A DNA stretch of 64,000 bases from Boswellia sacra (taxonomy: Eukaryota; Streptophyta; Magnoliopsida; Sapindales; Burseraceae). Below are positions 31,533-43,545 of the stretch, piece by piece. A program made the position numbers and the translations under genes. The notes beneath the pieces are model-generated. The model saw only the letters and a list, made by a program, of their open reading frames with translations. It had not been told where the DNA came from and made no database searches. Where the stretch lies: contig SNVD02011507.1 in the NCBI GenBank assembly GCA_013180625.2, positions 1,044,199-1,108,198 on the forward strand, given 5' to 3'. The first letter of the stretch is position 1. Every line of letters starts with the position of its first letter.

Positions 31533-31813
31533 TTCTGTATTTGATCTTCATCATTATCCATCATGGGCTTAAATCACGTGAGAACAGCACCGAACTGACC
31601 TGGTTGGTTGTTGGGATATTCGTATTCTTATGTCTTAATACTTGTTAAGAATTTAATTTTTATAAACTTAGAATCGATCACAATAATTGAATGATATATA
31701 AAGTCGAAATCATGCAAACAAAAGGTCATGTTCACCAAACGTGGGTGGGGAGGCATGGTAGCAGGTTGATATTTATATCTGCCCAACACATATTTGAAAA
31801 GAATGTCACATTA
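31533..31813. other. Short spacer between two transposons
   Basis: No gene, RNA or repeat was recognised in these 281 bases. Confidence 0.5.
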
Positions 31814-32039
31814 TGGGCATGTTTGGCAGCCCATACTATACTTTATAAAAACCCTGCACTCTATTAATTTATACAGTACTTATGTTTGGAACAGATTTTA
31901 TATTGTATTAAATAATACACTGCATAATTTAATGTAACATACATTACATTATCTAATGCAGAGAAAAACCACCGCATTAGCTTACACTACACAAAATTAA
32001 AACAATTTTTTAAAATTTTCAAATCTCATCCCGATCTCC

Positions 32040-33694
32040 TCCTGCGTTTCTCTCATCTGCACCAACGACTCTCTCTCGTCTCTACTCCGACGCTCTCTCA
32101 TCTCTACCTCCACGACACTCTCTCATCTCCATCAAGGTCGTCGTCTCTTTCGCCATCTTCATCACTGTCTCAGTCTTTCTCTCTGGTCTCCATCTTCCGC
32201 TAATGACTTCAGGTAGCTTCACCCCCCTCTCTCTGTAAATTTCTCAAATTATTATCTCTAAACTCTTTGCTAATCCTCTCACACTCATCTCCTGCTCTTG
32301 GATATCGAATTTGATTATTTTCTAATCTGGGTATATGTTAATTATTTTGTCTTTGTAATCCTTGGTTCAATTTTATATGATTGTCTTAATTTTTTATTTC
32401 TATTCTTTTTTTATTTTGTTAATTTAATTTATTTTGTGTGTGTATATATATGTTGATTCTTTCATTTCTGGGTGTTGGTGTGGATTTGCTTGTGTAGACC
32501 AGACATCGAAGGGGCTTTTGGCTAGATCTTTTGTTTAATTTGTGTGCATGAACTAGATTCTGCATATATAATTGATTATCATTTATGATGATTTTTAATT
32601 TAGAGCTAATGTATGGTTTTGTTGCTTCTTTATGTGGTATCTACCTCACGAATGATTGCTGCCACGGATGGTAATATCGTCATGGCAGTTTTCAATCTAC
32701 TTGGGTAAGTTCACATTCAATGCAAAAAACAGGGAACATCTCTGCTGTAATCATCTCTGTTGTTTGCTCTTGACTTGAGGCCTTTTTTCTGCATCCGGTA
32801 TGAGAAATGAGCATGAGTTTCTTCACTTCTTTGTTGGTATAAATTTTATTGTTCTTCTTCCATGATGAGTGTGATTGCATTTATCTTAGGTTGCAATAAA
32901 GGTTATTGTTTTATGTATCAGATATGTTGCATCTATTTCAATTCTTTATTTTGAGCTTGTATTTTGAAAGGATTTGATAGAAATTGTTGTGGTTTATTGG
33001 TTGCAATAAAGGTTACTGTTTTGATTGAATAAGTTTGCTCATAAGCTTAAATGATGAAAAGCTTTGCATGGGCTTATTTCACATGTTTAGCAAAGGACCG
33101 TGAGACCTGGAGAACTTGCTGTACTTGCACCATAAACAATCTGAAACAATGCCAATCTAATATTGTTTTGGATGTTGTGAGTTCATTATGTGATAAACAA
33201 AACAAGCGATTACTTGAATTTAATAATCTTGATTGTGCATTCTCTTTTTTGTTTGTAAAAAAGTAATATGGCTTGACTAATTACCAATCCTCTTTTTACT
33301 ACCAGGACCCAGCTGTTAGAGGGAAAGCATCAGGCCAGTCAAAGTTCAGTGGAAGTGCATTTTATACAACTGTAAGCAAAAAAAATTTCATCAACTGCTC
33401 TCTTTCTCTCAATTTAGTGAAACATATAATGAGTTGTTAAATACCTTGGTAACTTAAGTAAGTGTTTGTTATTTATTTGGCCTTTCTCAGGGGTGTTCTC
33501 TCTCTTTCACCTATGTTTGCTTAAAACTCAACTACTTTCTTGTGCTTTCTGCCTCTTGAGCTCTTTCACATTATAATATTTGCTAAATTTTCAGAATTCT
33601 GCAAGTGTTCCACCTGCTACAAATTCAAGGCTCTCTCCTCTTCCTCCTGAGCCAGCTGGTTTCAATTATAATCCGGCCTGAGCTATCAAGGTAT
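32040..33694 (+). other. Exon-like segments of unknown origin inside the Harbinger-like element
   Basis: A TCTC-rich leader-like stretch (32040-32210) leads to ATGACTTCAG|GT at 32203. Further on, two segments have good splice borders and phase 0. 33305-33372 encodes DPAVRGKASGQSKFSGSAFY-TT between CAG and GTAAGC. 33595-33694 encodes [20 protein letters not shown] and AGFNYNPA, then TGA. This looks like the last two exons of a small host gene carried or overwritten by the transposon. I do not recognise the protein. Intermediate exons were not established. Confidence 0.4.
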
Positions 33695-36600
33695 TATGCT
33701 TGCTTGGAGTGCCCTGCCTTATTTCTTGACCTTTCCTCACCTAAAAATTCAATTTGAAATATTTGACAGAGATTAATTGAACTTCCTTTACTAGGCCAGT
33801 TATTATGATTCTTATGATCTTGTGTTTTACCTTAGTAACTAATGCTAGGCCTGGTAGGGCTCTAGATTGAAGAATTCAATCCTGGTATATGGTAGTCTTT
33901 TGAGATTAGCGTGCATTAGTTCAATTGATAAAACCCTAGTTAAATATCATCTGTCTCATCAGGCAATTAAGTATTTCATTGGCTGTTAGGTCTTTTAGAA
34001 GTGGTGAATTCCTTGGCTGTCTTGCTCATAACTGCTTGACTTTCAAACTTTAGTGTAAGTACATAATTGAAACTTGACGATGCCTGACTACTCTGTTATA
34101 ACTATCCTCTGCCATAGTATTGCTCGTTATTCTTTGTATGCTTATCAAGTTAGTTCCTGTGGTTTTTTGGTCAGTCATTTTCATAGGCACCTAGAACAAA
34201 TTTTATAAATATATATGTTATATGAAGAAGTAGGAGCATTCAAATATGGAAATGAAGTTGTGAAAATTTCGAAAATCGTTTCATGATTTCTTCTGTCGTA
34301 ATATAAATTTTTGTTTTTGTAAATAGTGAGGGATTTTTAGCAAAAAATCCCAATACTGAGCTTTTGCTTTGAGCCCTTTCAAGCTGCAGGATACAGATTA
34401 GAAAGAAAATTGAAAAGGAGATGCAAAATGTAAACTTTTGAACATATTGAAAATTGGATAATACTTATTAATCACATTTGTCCTAAGAAAAGTCCAAAGA
34501 AAAAAGATTGAGGGCTTCCTTAGGAATGAAGTCAGAAATTTTCCTAACTTAGGACTGCATCTCTCTTACCTGCACCATTTTTGTTTACATTATAACTTCA
34601 TTGTTTCACTTCTACAGTACTCTTTCCTATTTCTTCAAATTATCAGCACATGCATGAACTTCTAAGGCCTACTCCTCTGCATATATATATATATATATAT
34701 TAGATGGCAGCTTTGAACCCAAGTGCTTGAAAAATATAAGACTTTTATCATCATACAAGACACCAACCCTATAGTCTAATGATATAATTATATAATATCT
34801 CTTTTCAGTTCGTCAACTAGATAGTTCTACAGTCCTCTGAACAAACAAGTTTTTGGAAAATATGTTACTGAATTGCTTGAGAGTTTACATATACTTTCTG
34901 TCAGTAAATTAAGCTAACCTAAATAAGTAGTAAAGTATAATGTAACTGGTGTACTGAACACTATCATTACTATACACTGTAGAACATGAGACTTCACCAA
35001 CATATACCTTTGTACAACTTCTTCAATAGTTTCATCACCACAGACACCTCAACCATATTTCTAAGGCTACGGCCAACATCACTCAACTCTTCTCTTCCGT
35101 CAATTATATTAATGAAAGAATAAGGACCAAACATTTTCCCTAGAAAATACTGTCTTTCATAGCCCTTTTGTTTGACATTTGGGCCATCTACAATCTATTT
35201 GTCATAGAATTGAGAATTTGGGAAAAAGCTGATTGCCGGATGCATTCTGTACTGTACATTAAGAAGATGTTTTGAGTAACAGGTACTTTGTAACCTCAAC
35301 TGGCTGAGAAAATTCTTCCTCTACTGGCTGTAAAAAGAGCTCCTCCAGATCTACCGAAACCATATTGTCTTGAAACAATACATTTTCCAAGGAGTCAAGT
35401 AAGCTAAAAAAAGCTACCATGTCTTGAAAAGTATTTTTTAGAATGAACTTTTTGGGCAATTGATTCCATGGATTGGCCATTTAGCCTAATAAATAAAGCC
35501 TTGTAAACCTTACTTTAATATTCGATTACACGCTCAATGGCTCCTCCTATCACGTCATTATCACTAAGTCGATGCCAAGTCCTGCATTTCTTCTAGGCAA
35601 TGCTGACACGAAGGCTGCCGCTGAAAAGCTTTCCGACATTTGTTGTTTTGTTAATAAAGCCCCTTAACTATGTCATTTTCTCTCTACTATCCTGTCACAT
35701 GCAGTGCTAATATATTTTCTCGTAACATTGTTATATTACAAATAATTTTATACATGTGCAAATATTGTGTTTGTGCTAGTCTAAGTAGCATCTTGATGGC
35801 TGGTCTAATAGTGGTGATAGTAAAGCAGGTATGGTTTATTGCTCATATTACATAGAGTTGATGAACTGCAAAATATATGTTGTTGATTGGGTGCAAAGAT
35901 TAAATTAGTTATGTCCAGTTAAAACCTCAACTAGCTTTTTTGTAGTAGAGGTGTGAATGAAATGCATTAATTGCATTTTTATGATATGGTTTTGAATTAA
36001 ATACATGTGTTAATGGGTATGCTTGTTTCTCATTATCCGAAAAGCCGTCTCTGGGCTCCATCAATTTGGGAATTGCATTTACACTAGTGGTTGGATTAGA
36101 ATGTATTCATTAAAATTAAGACAGCTTTAGTACTTTTAACATTAATTAGAACAATATCAAAAGATATATTTATAATTTTCATCCATTTGCTTGTTCGACT
36201 AGAAACAAATTTAGTACAGGAAAAAGTTAAGGCGGAAAGGGATATCAGTTACTCAGTATATCTCAAAATTTTTGGACAGAAGTGTACTTGCTATTGCAAA
36301 AGTATTTGTTTAATAAGTAGACAGCAGGATTGTTGACCGTCGTTGCCTGACATGAGCAAAAAATGTTCAAGGATGCTAGTAGCCAAAGGTCAATGGAAAG
36401 AAGTAAACATTTGTTATTTTAGAGATTTTAGAGCAAAAAATGTTCAAGGATGGTAATAGCCAAAGGACTTGGCATTGGCCTAGTGATAATGCCTTTTTTT
36501 TTCTATTTGATCATTGATTATGTAATTTCTAAGGTAAGTTTAGTTTGCTCAGGATAGCATAGCAGTAAATTTCTTCACTAACCTTTTTGGTATAGACATT

Positions 36601-36987
36601 GCCGATTCTATATTGGTATAGCATTGTTCATGTTTAATTCTAAAAATTTAGATTATGTTGGTATACTAATACCAAACATTAGTAGTTACAAGCAGTGATA
36701 TATAAATTATCCTCTTTATTGATATATCTAATCTAATATACAAAATGTGCAATTTTTGTAAGAAGGCCTAGGCAAAGCTATATTTAGTGAACCTTTGAGA
36801 CGAAGTTATCTTTACAATGGATAATCAAAAGTCAGGTAATAAGTTAATTTTTGTCGATATTAATTGATTGGTTATGTTAATGTAAAGATGTAGTTAATGT
36901 TTTTAAATAGTTAAAATATTTTAATAAGTAAGGTTTCTTTTATTTGTTTTCGTAGAAATAGATCGGAGAAAGATTATATTCTATATC

Positions 36988-38080
36988 TTGTTGCAAATAT
37001 GGCATTTGGAATTGATAGGTTTGGCTTTGATAATGCTGTCATTGACATTTGACCTTGTCCAGACACATTACCAAAGGAAGATGTTGAAAAACCGTACTTT
37101 TGTTAATTATAGAACTCGGTTGTGTTATTTGGATAACATAATAGGTGTTACTGACACAACATGCATTAGTCAACTAAGAATGGATAGAACAACTTTTGGG
37201 ATACTCTGTGAATTACTTCGGACTAATGGAAGGGTAAAGAGGGATGGTTTGGTTTCAACTGAAGAGCAAGTTTGTTTATTCTTACACATACTTGCTCATC
37301 ACATAAAAAATCGTACCATTGGTCATAACTTCTGTAGATCGGGTGAGACTGTTAGTAGATGCTTTAATTCAGTATTGAATGGAGTTTTACGATTATATGG
37401 TAATCTACTAAGCATTCCAGAACCTGTTCCTGAAAATTGCACCGATCCAAGATGGAAATGGTTTAAGGTACGTCAATATGTTAATAAATATTAGTATAAT
37501 CTAGTATAAGTATTTTATGTAAATTCTAAAATACGTTCATATTTTCTTTTGTATAAAATTGTTTGGGGGCATTAGATGGTACTTATATTAAGGTGCGTGT
37601 GCCTGAAATGGATAAACCAAGAAATCGTAATAGAAAAGGAGATATAGCTACCAATGTCTTAGGTGTGTGTTCATGAGAAATGAAGTTCATTTTTGTGTTT
37701 CGTGGATGGAAGGGCTCGGCTTCTGACTCAAGGGTACTTTGAGATGCATTAAATAGACCAAATGGCTTAAAAGTTCCCATTGGTAAGACCAAGTAGTCCA
37801 AATAGGTGAATTGATATATTGTTTCCATATCTTTTACTAATAGGTTTTTTTTTATATATACTTAGGTTGTTACTATCTCGTGGATGGTGGATATGCAAAT
37901 AGTGAGGATTTTTAGAACCATATAGAGGAACGAGATACCATTTATCACAGTGGAGTGGATTTGCACCTCAAAGTAAGGAGGAATATTTTAATATGAAACA
38001 TTCATCTGCGAGGAATGTAATTGAGAGGTGTTTTTGGCTTACTTAAGATGTGATGGGCCATTTTAAGAAGTCCGTCATTT
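36988..38080 (+). pseudogene. Harbinger-type DDE transposase, degraded
   Basis: An open stretch (36988-37468) encodes the N-terminal region with RLCYLDNIIGVTDTTCISQL, FLHILAHHIKNRTIGHNF and RSGETVSRCFNSVLNGVLRL, a plant PIF/Harbinger (DDE_Tnp_4) signature. After an intron-like gap the catalytic core follows in pieces: [14 protein letters not shown] (first Asp, about 37566), RGWKGSASDSRVL (about 37699), YYLVDGGYAN (second Asp, about 37870) and RNVIERCFW (Glu, about 38008). In-frame stops and frame changes lie between them (for example after VLGVCS and SEDF). All three catalytic residues are still visible, but the protein is not producible. The conserved nuclease fold marks the element as formerly autonomous. 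Confidence 0.85.
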
Positions 38081-38414
38081 TATCCAATAAAAACACAATG
38101 TCGCATTATTACAGCATGTTGTCTATTACATAATCTCATCAGAATAGAGACGTCAATTGATCCATTAGAGGATGAGCTTGAATTGGCTGAGGTGCAAGCT
38201 ACAGAATTTGAAGATGGTGGTAGTATGAATGCAATTGAACAATGGAATCAATGGAATGAATGGAGGGATGATTTGGCAACTCGAATGTATAGTAGATCAT
38301 TTTGAAAGTCAATTGTATGGGGTTTTTTTTTATTATGTTATAAACTATTATTATTTAATGAATTTGAAAGAGTCAATGGGATGTAACTTATTTGCATTTC
38401 AATTTGGATGTAGA

Positions 38415-38428
38415 TTGCAAAGTTCATT
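38415..38428. repeat. LINE target-site duplication, left copy
   Basis: TTGCAAAGTTCATT is repeated exactly at 40700-40713. It is followed at once by a T run, the inverse of a poly(A) tail. Confidence 0.85.
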
Positions 38429-38758
38429 TTTTTTTTGGAAAAGTTACTTAGTAATATAGATCTAAAAAATTATAATGTACAAAAATCCGAGGGGCATACC
38501 CCAAGAATTACAACTAGGATGTAAAGTCCAACATAAAGTCTAAGATAAAAAATAAAGGCCACAAGCGGCAAAAACAAAGTAAAGACCTCAAACGGCCTTA
38601 ATAACATGAAATAAAGGCCACAGGCGGCCTGAACAAAGTAAGATTTCCAATGATCATAAATGGCCTAACAATAAAAGGAAAACAAATAAAAATGATCACA
38701 ATGGTGCAAACATAAAGAAATAGAAAAAAAACAAGTATGATTAAGTAGAGCCTTAACC

Positions 38759-39949
38759 CTACTTGTTCTTCTTCTTTTTACCTTTCTTTATTGGAGTACT
38801 CGGGGTGTCTGAATGAATATGATCAATCCTATCAGGTTGATCCTCATCACTTAGCCTATTTAAAGGCTCAAAACGAGAGGGAGAAAACACAAGAGGTTGC
38901 CCTGTATTTATCCGTCCTGACGAAACAGATGCCTCATGATTTGTAGAATACTGGATAGAACCTAGAAGCCTACCTTGGTTAGTCGCAAATGGAGAAAAAG
39001 AGTCAGAATTTGAGACTGACTCTGTACTCAAAACTGTAGCAGCCTTAAAGGGCACATCATGCATTGCAGAATTTGTTGGAGGAGTAACAACTTTCAAATT
39101 CTCAGCTACCTTGGCCACTTCCTTACCCTTATGCAAAGGGGCGCTAACAGAGGTATTTGCCTCTTTCTTATTACCCTCATTCAAAGGGGGGTTAACAGAG
39201 GTATTTGCCTCTTTCTTATCCTTACCTAAAGTGTTTGCTGGATCCGAACATCGATGACCAAAGGAGCAACATTCGAGGCAATACTTTGGAAGCCACTCAT
39301 ACTCAACTCAGATTTGGATAGGCTCGGAAGAGAGCTTACATCTGATCTCGAAGTTCTTTACTGGAGGGTATTATGTATTCAGCCAAACACATACCCTCAC
39401 ATACTCCAATCTGGAAAGATCAGAAGTCATCTTGTCGCAAGAGATAGGTTCTCCAACCATGCTTGAAACCATAGCAAGGCCTTTTGTTGTCCACAAAGAA
39501 AACGGCAGGCCATGCAAACGGACCCAAACTGGGTACAATTCAGTATCAGAAAGATTAAGATTCAAATACGGTTGCCATGGTTCTAAATAAATATATTTTC
39601 CTCCAAACAACCAAGGACCGCGATCAATGATTGCATGAACCTCATCCTCAGTTCGAAAACGGAAGACGAGATATCCATTAACTGTGGAACGCACGTCCTG
39701 TAAACCGCTAGCATTCCAAGCACGCATGGCCATAGAGCGTACAGCATGAAAGGGCATCGAAAATCCTAGAAAGAAGCCAAAGAGACATCTACGCCATTCG
39801 GCCACATTCTCGTCAACGATTTCATCCGGGATCTCAAGGACTGTTGCCGGTTTCTTGGGGGAAACCGGAAACAGTCTGCATCGGGTACTCGAGTCAGTGA
39901 TCTTGATTTTGTTAGCCCAAGAGCCAGCAATTGACTTGGGTGGATCCAT
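38759..39949 (-). pseudogene. LINE ORF1 (DUF4283 plus zinc knuckle), two in-frame stops
   Basis: The likely start is MDPPKSIAGSWANKIKITD. A DUF4283-type nucleic-acid-binding domain follows (VAEWRRCLFGFFLG, RSMAMRAWNASGLQDVRSTV, GPWLFGGKYIYLEPWQP, LYPVWVRLHGLPFSLWT), then a zinc-knuckle region (YEWLPKYCLECCSFGHRCSD) and a Lys-rich tail (KKGKKKKNK). A TAA after RVCVWLNT and a TGA shortly after it interrupt one reading frame that otherwise continues, so the decay is slight. A short internal repeat (KKEANTSV twice) precedes the tail. ORF1 proteins bind LINE RNA. Confidence 0.85.
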
Positions 39950-40656
39950 TAAATCACAAATCAAATGCAATAAAAAGCTCAAAAAAGAGATGGAAAACGA
40001 AAGCAAACCAGGTACCGAAACAGGGCGGCTTGCGAAGTCGTCGTCACCGCTTTATAATCGGTAATCCACAAGGAATCAGGGGAGGAGCCAAGAAGCAAAC
40101 TTACGTGGAATAACCCGAGGAGCAATCTGAAACTTGATGAACGGTAACCGCCGGATGAATAGTAATAGCCGTCGTGAATAGTGACACCCGAATTGAAGAA
40201 ATGGTGTTTTGAGGTAGTCGTGGTATGAATCTGATGATGGTGTAGAAGGAAAAATTGATCAGTGTTGTCCGATCTACAAGATGGTGGTGGAGGTGAATGC
40301 CACTCGCTGATTTCCGGTAAGCGGCGACGGTGAATAGTAAAATGTCGAAACTTTGCTGCCTTGAACGGATGGGTTGTAGGCCTAATCAGGAGGTTGCTAA
40401 AGGTAAAATTGAAGATCGAGACAAGGCCAATACGATGTTAGTGGCTGTGACTATTCACGTGCTGATCGGCGGTGGATAAACAGTAAATCCGATAACTATT
40501 TACCGCGTTTTTGAACGCTTTCCGATCGGAAATCGAAGAAGGTTAAGAAGAAAAGTTTATTCAAGATATCCCAATATATAACATACATAAATTCCAAAGG
40601 CTAATTCGCTTATCGGCCGGAGTGAACAGTAACTCCGGCCAAGAAGTTGGGAGAAA

Positions 40657-40694
40657 ATTTCATTTACATTAAATTCATTTAATGTAAATGAAAT
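40657..40694. repeat. Perfect 18-bp inverted repeat at the LINE 5' end
   Basis: ATTTCATTTACATTAAAT is followed by two bases and then its exact reverse complement. It lies about 5 bp inside the right (5') boundary of the LINE insertion. Confidence 0.85.
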
Positions 40695-40699
40695 TAATT

Positions 40700-40713
40700 T
40701 TGCAAAGTTCATT
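40700..40713. repeat. LINE target-site duplication, right copy
   Basis: TTGCAAAGTTCATT matches 38415-38428 exactly and marks the 5' end of the minus-strand LINE. Confidence 0.85.
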
Positions 40714-40829
40714 GATTTTATATTTTTGGTTATAGAATGCTTTATCTTTGCTTATATCATTGTTTATTGATTTTTATACAATTTGGATATAGATTGCTTT
40801 ATCTTGTTATGTTGTATTCAGGAAAAAAT

Positions 40830-41787
40830 GTTGAAAAAAAAGGAGTTAGGTGTGTATGGACTAGAGCTGAAGAAGAAGCACTATTGAGCATATTGGAGAA
40901 TATTGTTACGGGGGGTGGTCGTTGTGAAGGTGGAAATTTCAAAGCGGGAACTTTGAAGCAAGTTGAAAATATGTTGCGTTCTCAATTACCTAATTCTGGA
41001 TTGAAAGCTTTTCCATATATTGATTCTAAGCATAGAAAGTGGAAAGCTCAATAGGGCACAGTTCATGATATGTTGAACACAAGTGGCTTTGGATGGAATG
41101 ACACATTAAAATGTGTTAAAGTTGATAGTAATGAGGTTTGGCAGTCATATGTACAGGTTAGCGTAATTTTGAATTATTTTTAAAAATAGTAAATGATTCA
41201 TTTGAAATTATTGATTTATTTGTAGTTTTATTATGTAGGCTCATGAAGAAGTAAAAGGCTGGAGAGATAAGTCATTTCCATTGTATGATAGACTTGTCAA
41301 AATCTATGGAAATGACCGTGCAACAGGACAAGCAGCAGTAACTTCAGCTGAAATGGTTGATGAGATTAATCAATAAGAGATTCATGCTATGGATATAGAG
41401 ACTGAAGAGCCTAGTTCCCCTTTATCAGTGCAACAACCTTCTGGTTCTCTTATTAAAAGCCATTCTAACTCATCAAGTAGAAAAAGGAAAAGATCCCAAA
41501 GCATTTTAGCTACTGGGTTTAAAGAGATCTCAATAACAATTCAAAATGTGTTTGCAGAGTCTTTTAAGAATATGGAGAAGTTAACTGAACGTATCTTTAG
41601 GGATACAGAGGATCGTTCTAACATTGCTGATGAATTTACAGCTATGGGACTTAGTCAAAATAATGGACTTGAAGCACTGACTCTTATATTAGAGAAACCT
41701 TCAAATATATCAGCTTTTAAGTCATTGAAGGGTATTTGGAGACAAGCATTTGTGGAGAAACTTCTGAGAGAGAGAGCTCATGATTGA
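40830..41787 (+). pseudogene. Harbinger-associated Myb/SANT-like protein, interrupted
   Basis: The first part (to 41054) encodes GVRCVWTRAEEEALLSILEN and GTLKQVENMLRSQLPNSGLK, a Myb/SANT-like trihelix DNA-binding domain. A TAG codon at the end of KHRKWKAQ interrupts it; reading continues in frame (GTVHDMLNTSGFGWND) to an intron-like break near 41157. The next piece (about 41240) encodes AHEEVKGWRDKSFPLYDRLV, then a TAA after DEIN-Q. The last piece (41389-41787) has an SSSRKRKRSQS nuclear-localisation-like segment and a conserved tail (FAESFKNMEKLTERIF). Plant PIF/Harbinger elements carry such a second protein, which assists transposase nuclear entry and DNA binding. Confidence 0.8.
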
Positions 41788-42536
41788 AGTCATGGGATTT
41801 GATTTTTGATTGTAGAGTATGTTGCAGCTTTGGAGTATGAGATACTTCTCTTTTCAGTTGCTTGTTTTGTGGTGTAGACATGGATGATTTTATTGGTTAT
41901 GCAAAAAGTTTAGTTATGTTTTTGACATGAGGGATTTTATTAGTTGTGGAAACAATTTAGTTATGTTTTGTTTTGTCACGGGGGATATTTTTGTTGCTTT
42001 ATATGTGTAATATTTTGTTTTTGTTGGTTGATATTGTTGTGATGCTAGTCAAAAGATTCTGTTTTTGTTGCTTGATGTTAAATGGATTTCTTTTATTTAT
42101 ATTTTTGTTATGTAAACTACATTAGAAAAATTTATACAACTTTAACTATAGCTATTTTTAAGGTTTTTTGTATGATTTTTATTTTATTTTTGTGAAATTT
42201 ATATAAATTAAATATAAGGAAGATTATATATTTTTATAATTATAGATTATAATTATTTTATTTAGTATTTAATTTATTTAATTTGGTGTAAAAATAATAT
42301 TTAATTTATTTAATAATATGTTGTTAATTTTTGAAGTGAAAAATAATATAATACAATTTAAAAATACTCCAAACATAAATATAGTATAATATAGTAAAAA
42401 TAACGGTATAGTGCAATGTTTCACCAAACATCTACTATATTATACATAACATTAATTAATATAATACAATACAATACAATTATTAAAAATAATATTATAC
42501 AATATCGCACGTCAAACATGATCTATGAGTACTAAA

Positions 42537-42930
42537 TATCTTGGGTTTCTTTGAAGGGTTTCGAGTGAAACGAAAACCGGACACCGGGTCAATTCGGTAA
42601 TTGAAAAAAGAGGGCTTGGCCATCTTGTTGGGCCCAATCTGGTTCAAGGCCACGGTTGTCAGAGTGTGTATCTTTCTAAATTAAAATTTGGCCCAGAACT
42701 AAAATTCCATAGCTTTCGTTGTGCCAAATCTTTTTGAGAAATTTATAATGGGGAAAATAATTTGTACTCCCTGAGATAAGGATTCCTCCGAGAGATTAAT
42801 AATTACAAATTGCCCACAGGAAAGAAAAGAGAAGTTAGATATTATGACTAAAATAACCGTATAAATCAAACCAAAACCAAGATTAATTAAGACTTAATAA
42901 AAATAAAAAAATTAATAAAAAATATAAAAT
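42537..42930. repeat. Direct repeat, right copy of the LD 3' flank
   Basis: It matches 28651-29093 in the same orientation (TCTTGGGTTTCTTTGAAGGG, AGAGGGCTTGGCCATCTTGT, and more). It begins about 12 bp after the right end of the Harbinger-like element. It contains the left end of the TIR element 42749-43522. Confidence 0.85.
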
Positions 42931-43522
42931 TTCTTCCTCTTCTCTCTCATCTCTCCACGCCTCTTCGTCTCTCTCCTGTTCAACCCCAAACATCCATCAA
43001 AACCACATACGAGCCATAAAAAAGAATCAGAAAAAATTCCATCAAACATTCCATACACACCCATTCACACCGTGTAGTCACCCACATTTTCTGGAAAGAA
43101 GTCAAAAAATTTGAAAAAAAAAAAAAGCAATTAGCCTTAACGCGCTGCATTACCTCCAATCGCTGCTCATCGGCCACCACCATCACATAGACGTCTCTTC
43201 GGCCGCCGATCTCTCATTTACTCTGCCTATCGCCTCTTTCAAAGCTCTTGCTAGCCGCTTTTCGAAGTAATCCATGTATTTTTTATATTCATTCAATAAT
43301 TATAACATAATAATTATTACTTATATTATTTATAATTGTTATTATTGTCCACAGCCTTTTTAAATTGTTTTCATCCCTTAAGTTTTGTTGACGATTTTAC
43401 CCTTACACCGTCTAATTGGACAAAAAAAAATTGGAAATCGCGGAGACAATTTGTAATTATCAGTCTCGCAGGGGAGATTTTCTATTTGAGCCTCATCTCA
43501 AGGGGTACAAGGGAATTTTCCC
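42749..43522. mobile_element. Small TIR element (about 0.77 kb)
   Basis: The left end (GGGGAAAATAATTTGTACTCCC) is inverted at the right end (43448-43522, ending GGGTACAAGGGAATTTTCCC). A second inverted block, AATTACAAATTG versus CAATTTGTAATTAT, lies further in. The flanking TTTATAA occurs at 42742-42748 and 43523-43529. There is no transposase. The interior has a TCTC-rich leader-like stretch. The family is not assigned. Confidence 0.7.
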
Positions 43523-43545
43523 TTTATAAAGCGTTCTAGATTACT

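Larger units (their letters stand above)
38429..40699 (-). mobile_element. L1-type LINE copy with ORF1 but no reverse transcriptase
   Basis: It is flanked by the 14-bp duplication TTGCAAAGTTCATT and ends in a T run at the left, so it is a minus-strand retroposon with a poly(A) tail. It carries a 5' region with repeated GTGAATAGT and GTGAACAGT motifs, ORF1, and a 3' UTR with a CATACC-type motif also present in the second LINE at 43546-44544. There is no endonuclease or RT domain in its 2.27 kb. It sits inside the Harbinger-like element, so it is the younger insertion. Confidence 0.85.
31815..42525. mobile_element. PIF/Harbinger-like element (about 10.7 kb, LINE-interrupted)
   Basis: The left end (GGGCATGTTTGGCAGCCCAT at 31815) and the inverse of the right end (GATCATGTTTGACGTGCGAT from about 42523) form imperfect TIRs. 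Both are followed by similar AT-rich subterminal sequence rich in TATATTGTATTA and ATGTTTGG. The interior holds a degraded Harbinger DDE transposase (36988-38080) and a Myb/SANT-like ORF (40830-41787), the two-gene arrangement typical of autonomous plant PIF elements. A 2.3 kb LINE insertion separates them. A 3-bp target duplication could not be fixed. The first 5 kb is longer than expected and contains exon-like pieces. Confidence 0.7.

Noticed and set aside
35259..35480. Minus-strand ORF of 73 codons inside the Harbinger-like element
   Set aside because: The composition looks protein-like (MANPWNQLPKKFILKNTF), but there is no recognised domain, no splice-supported extension and no promoter context, so it is not listed as a gene.
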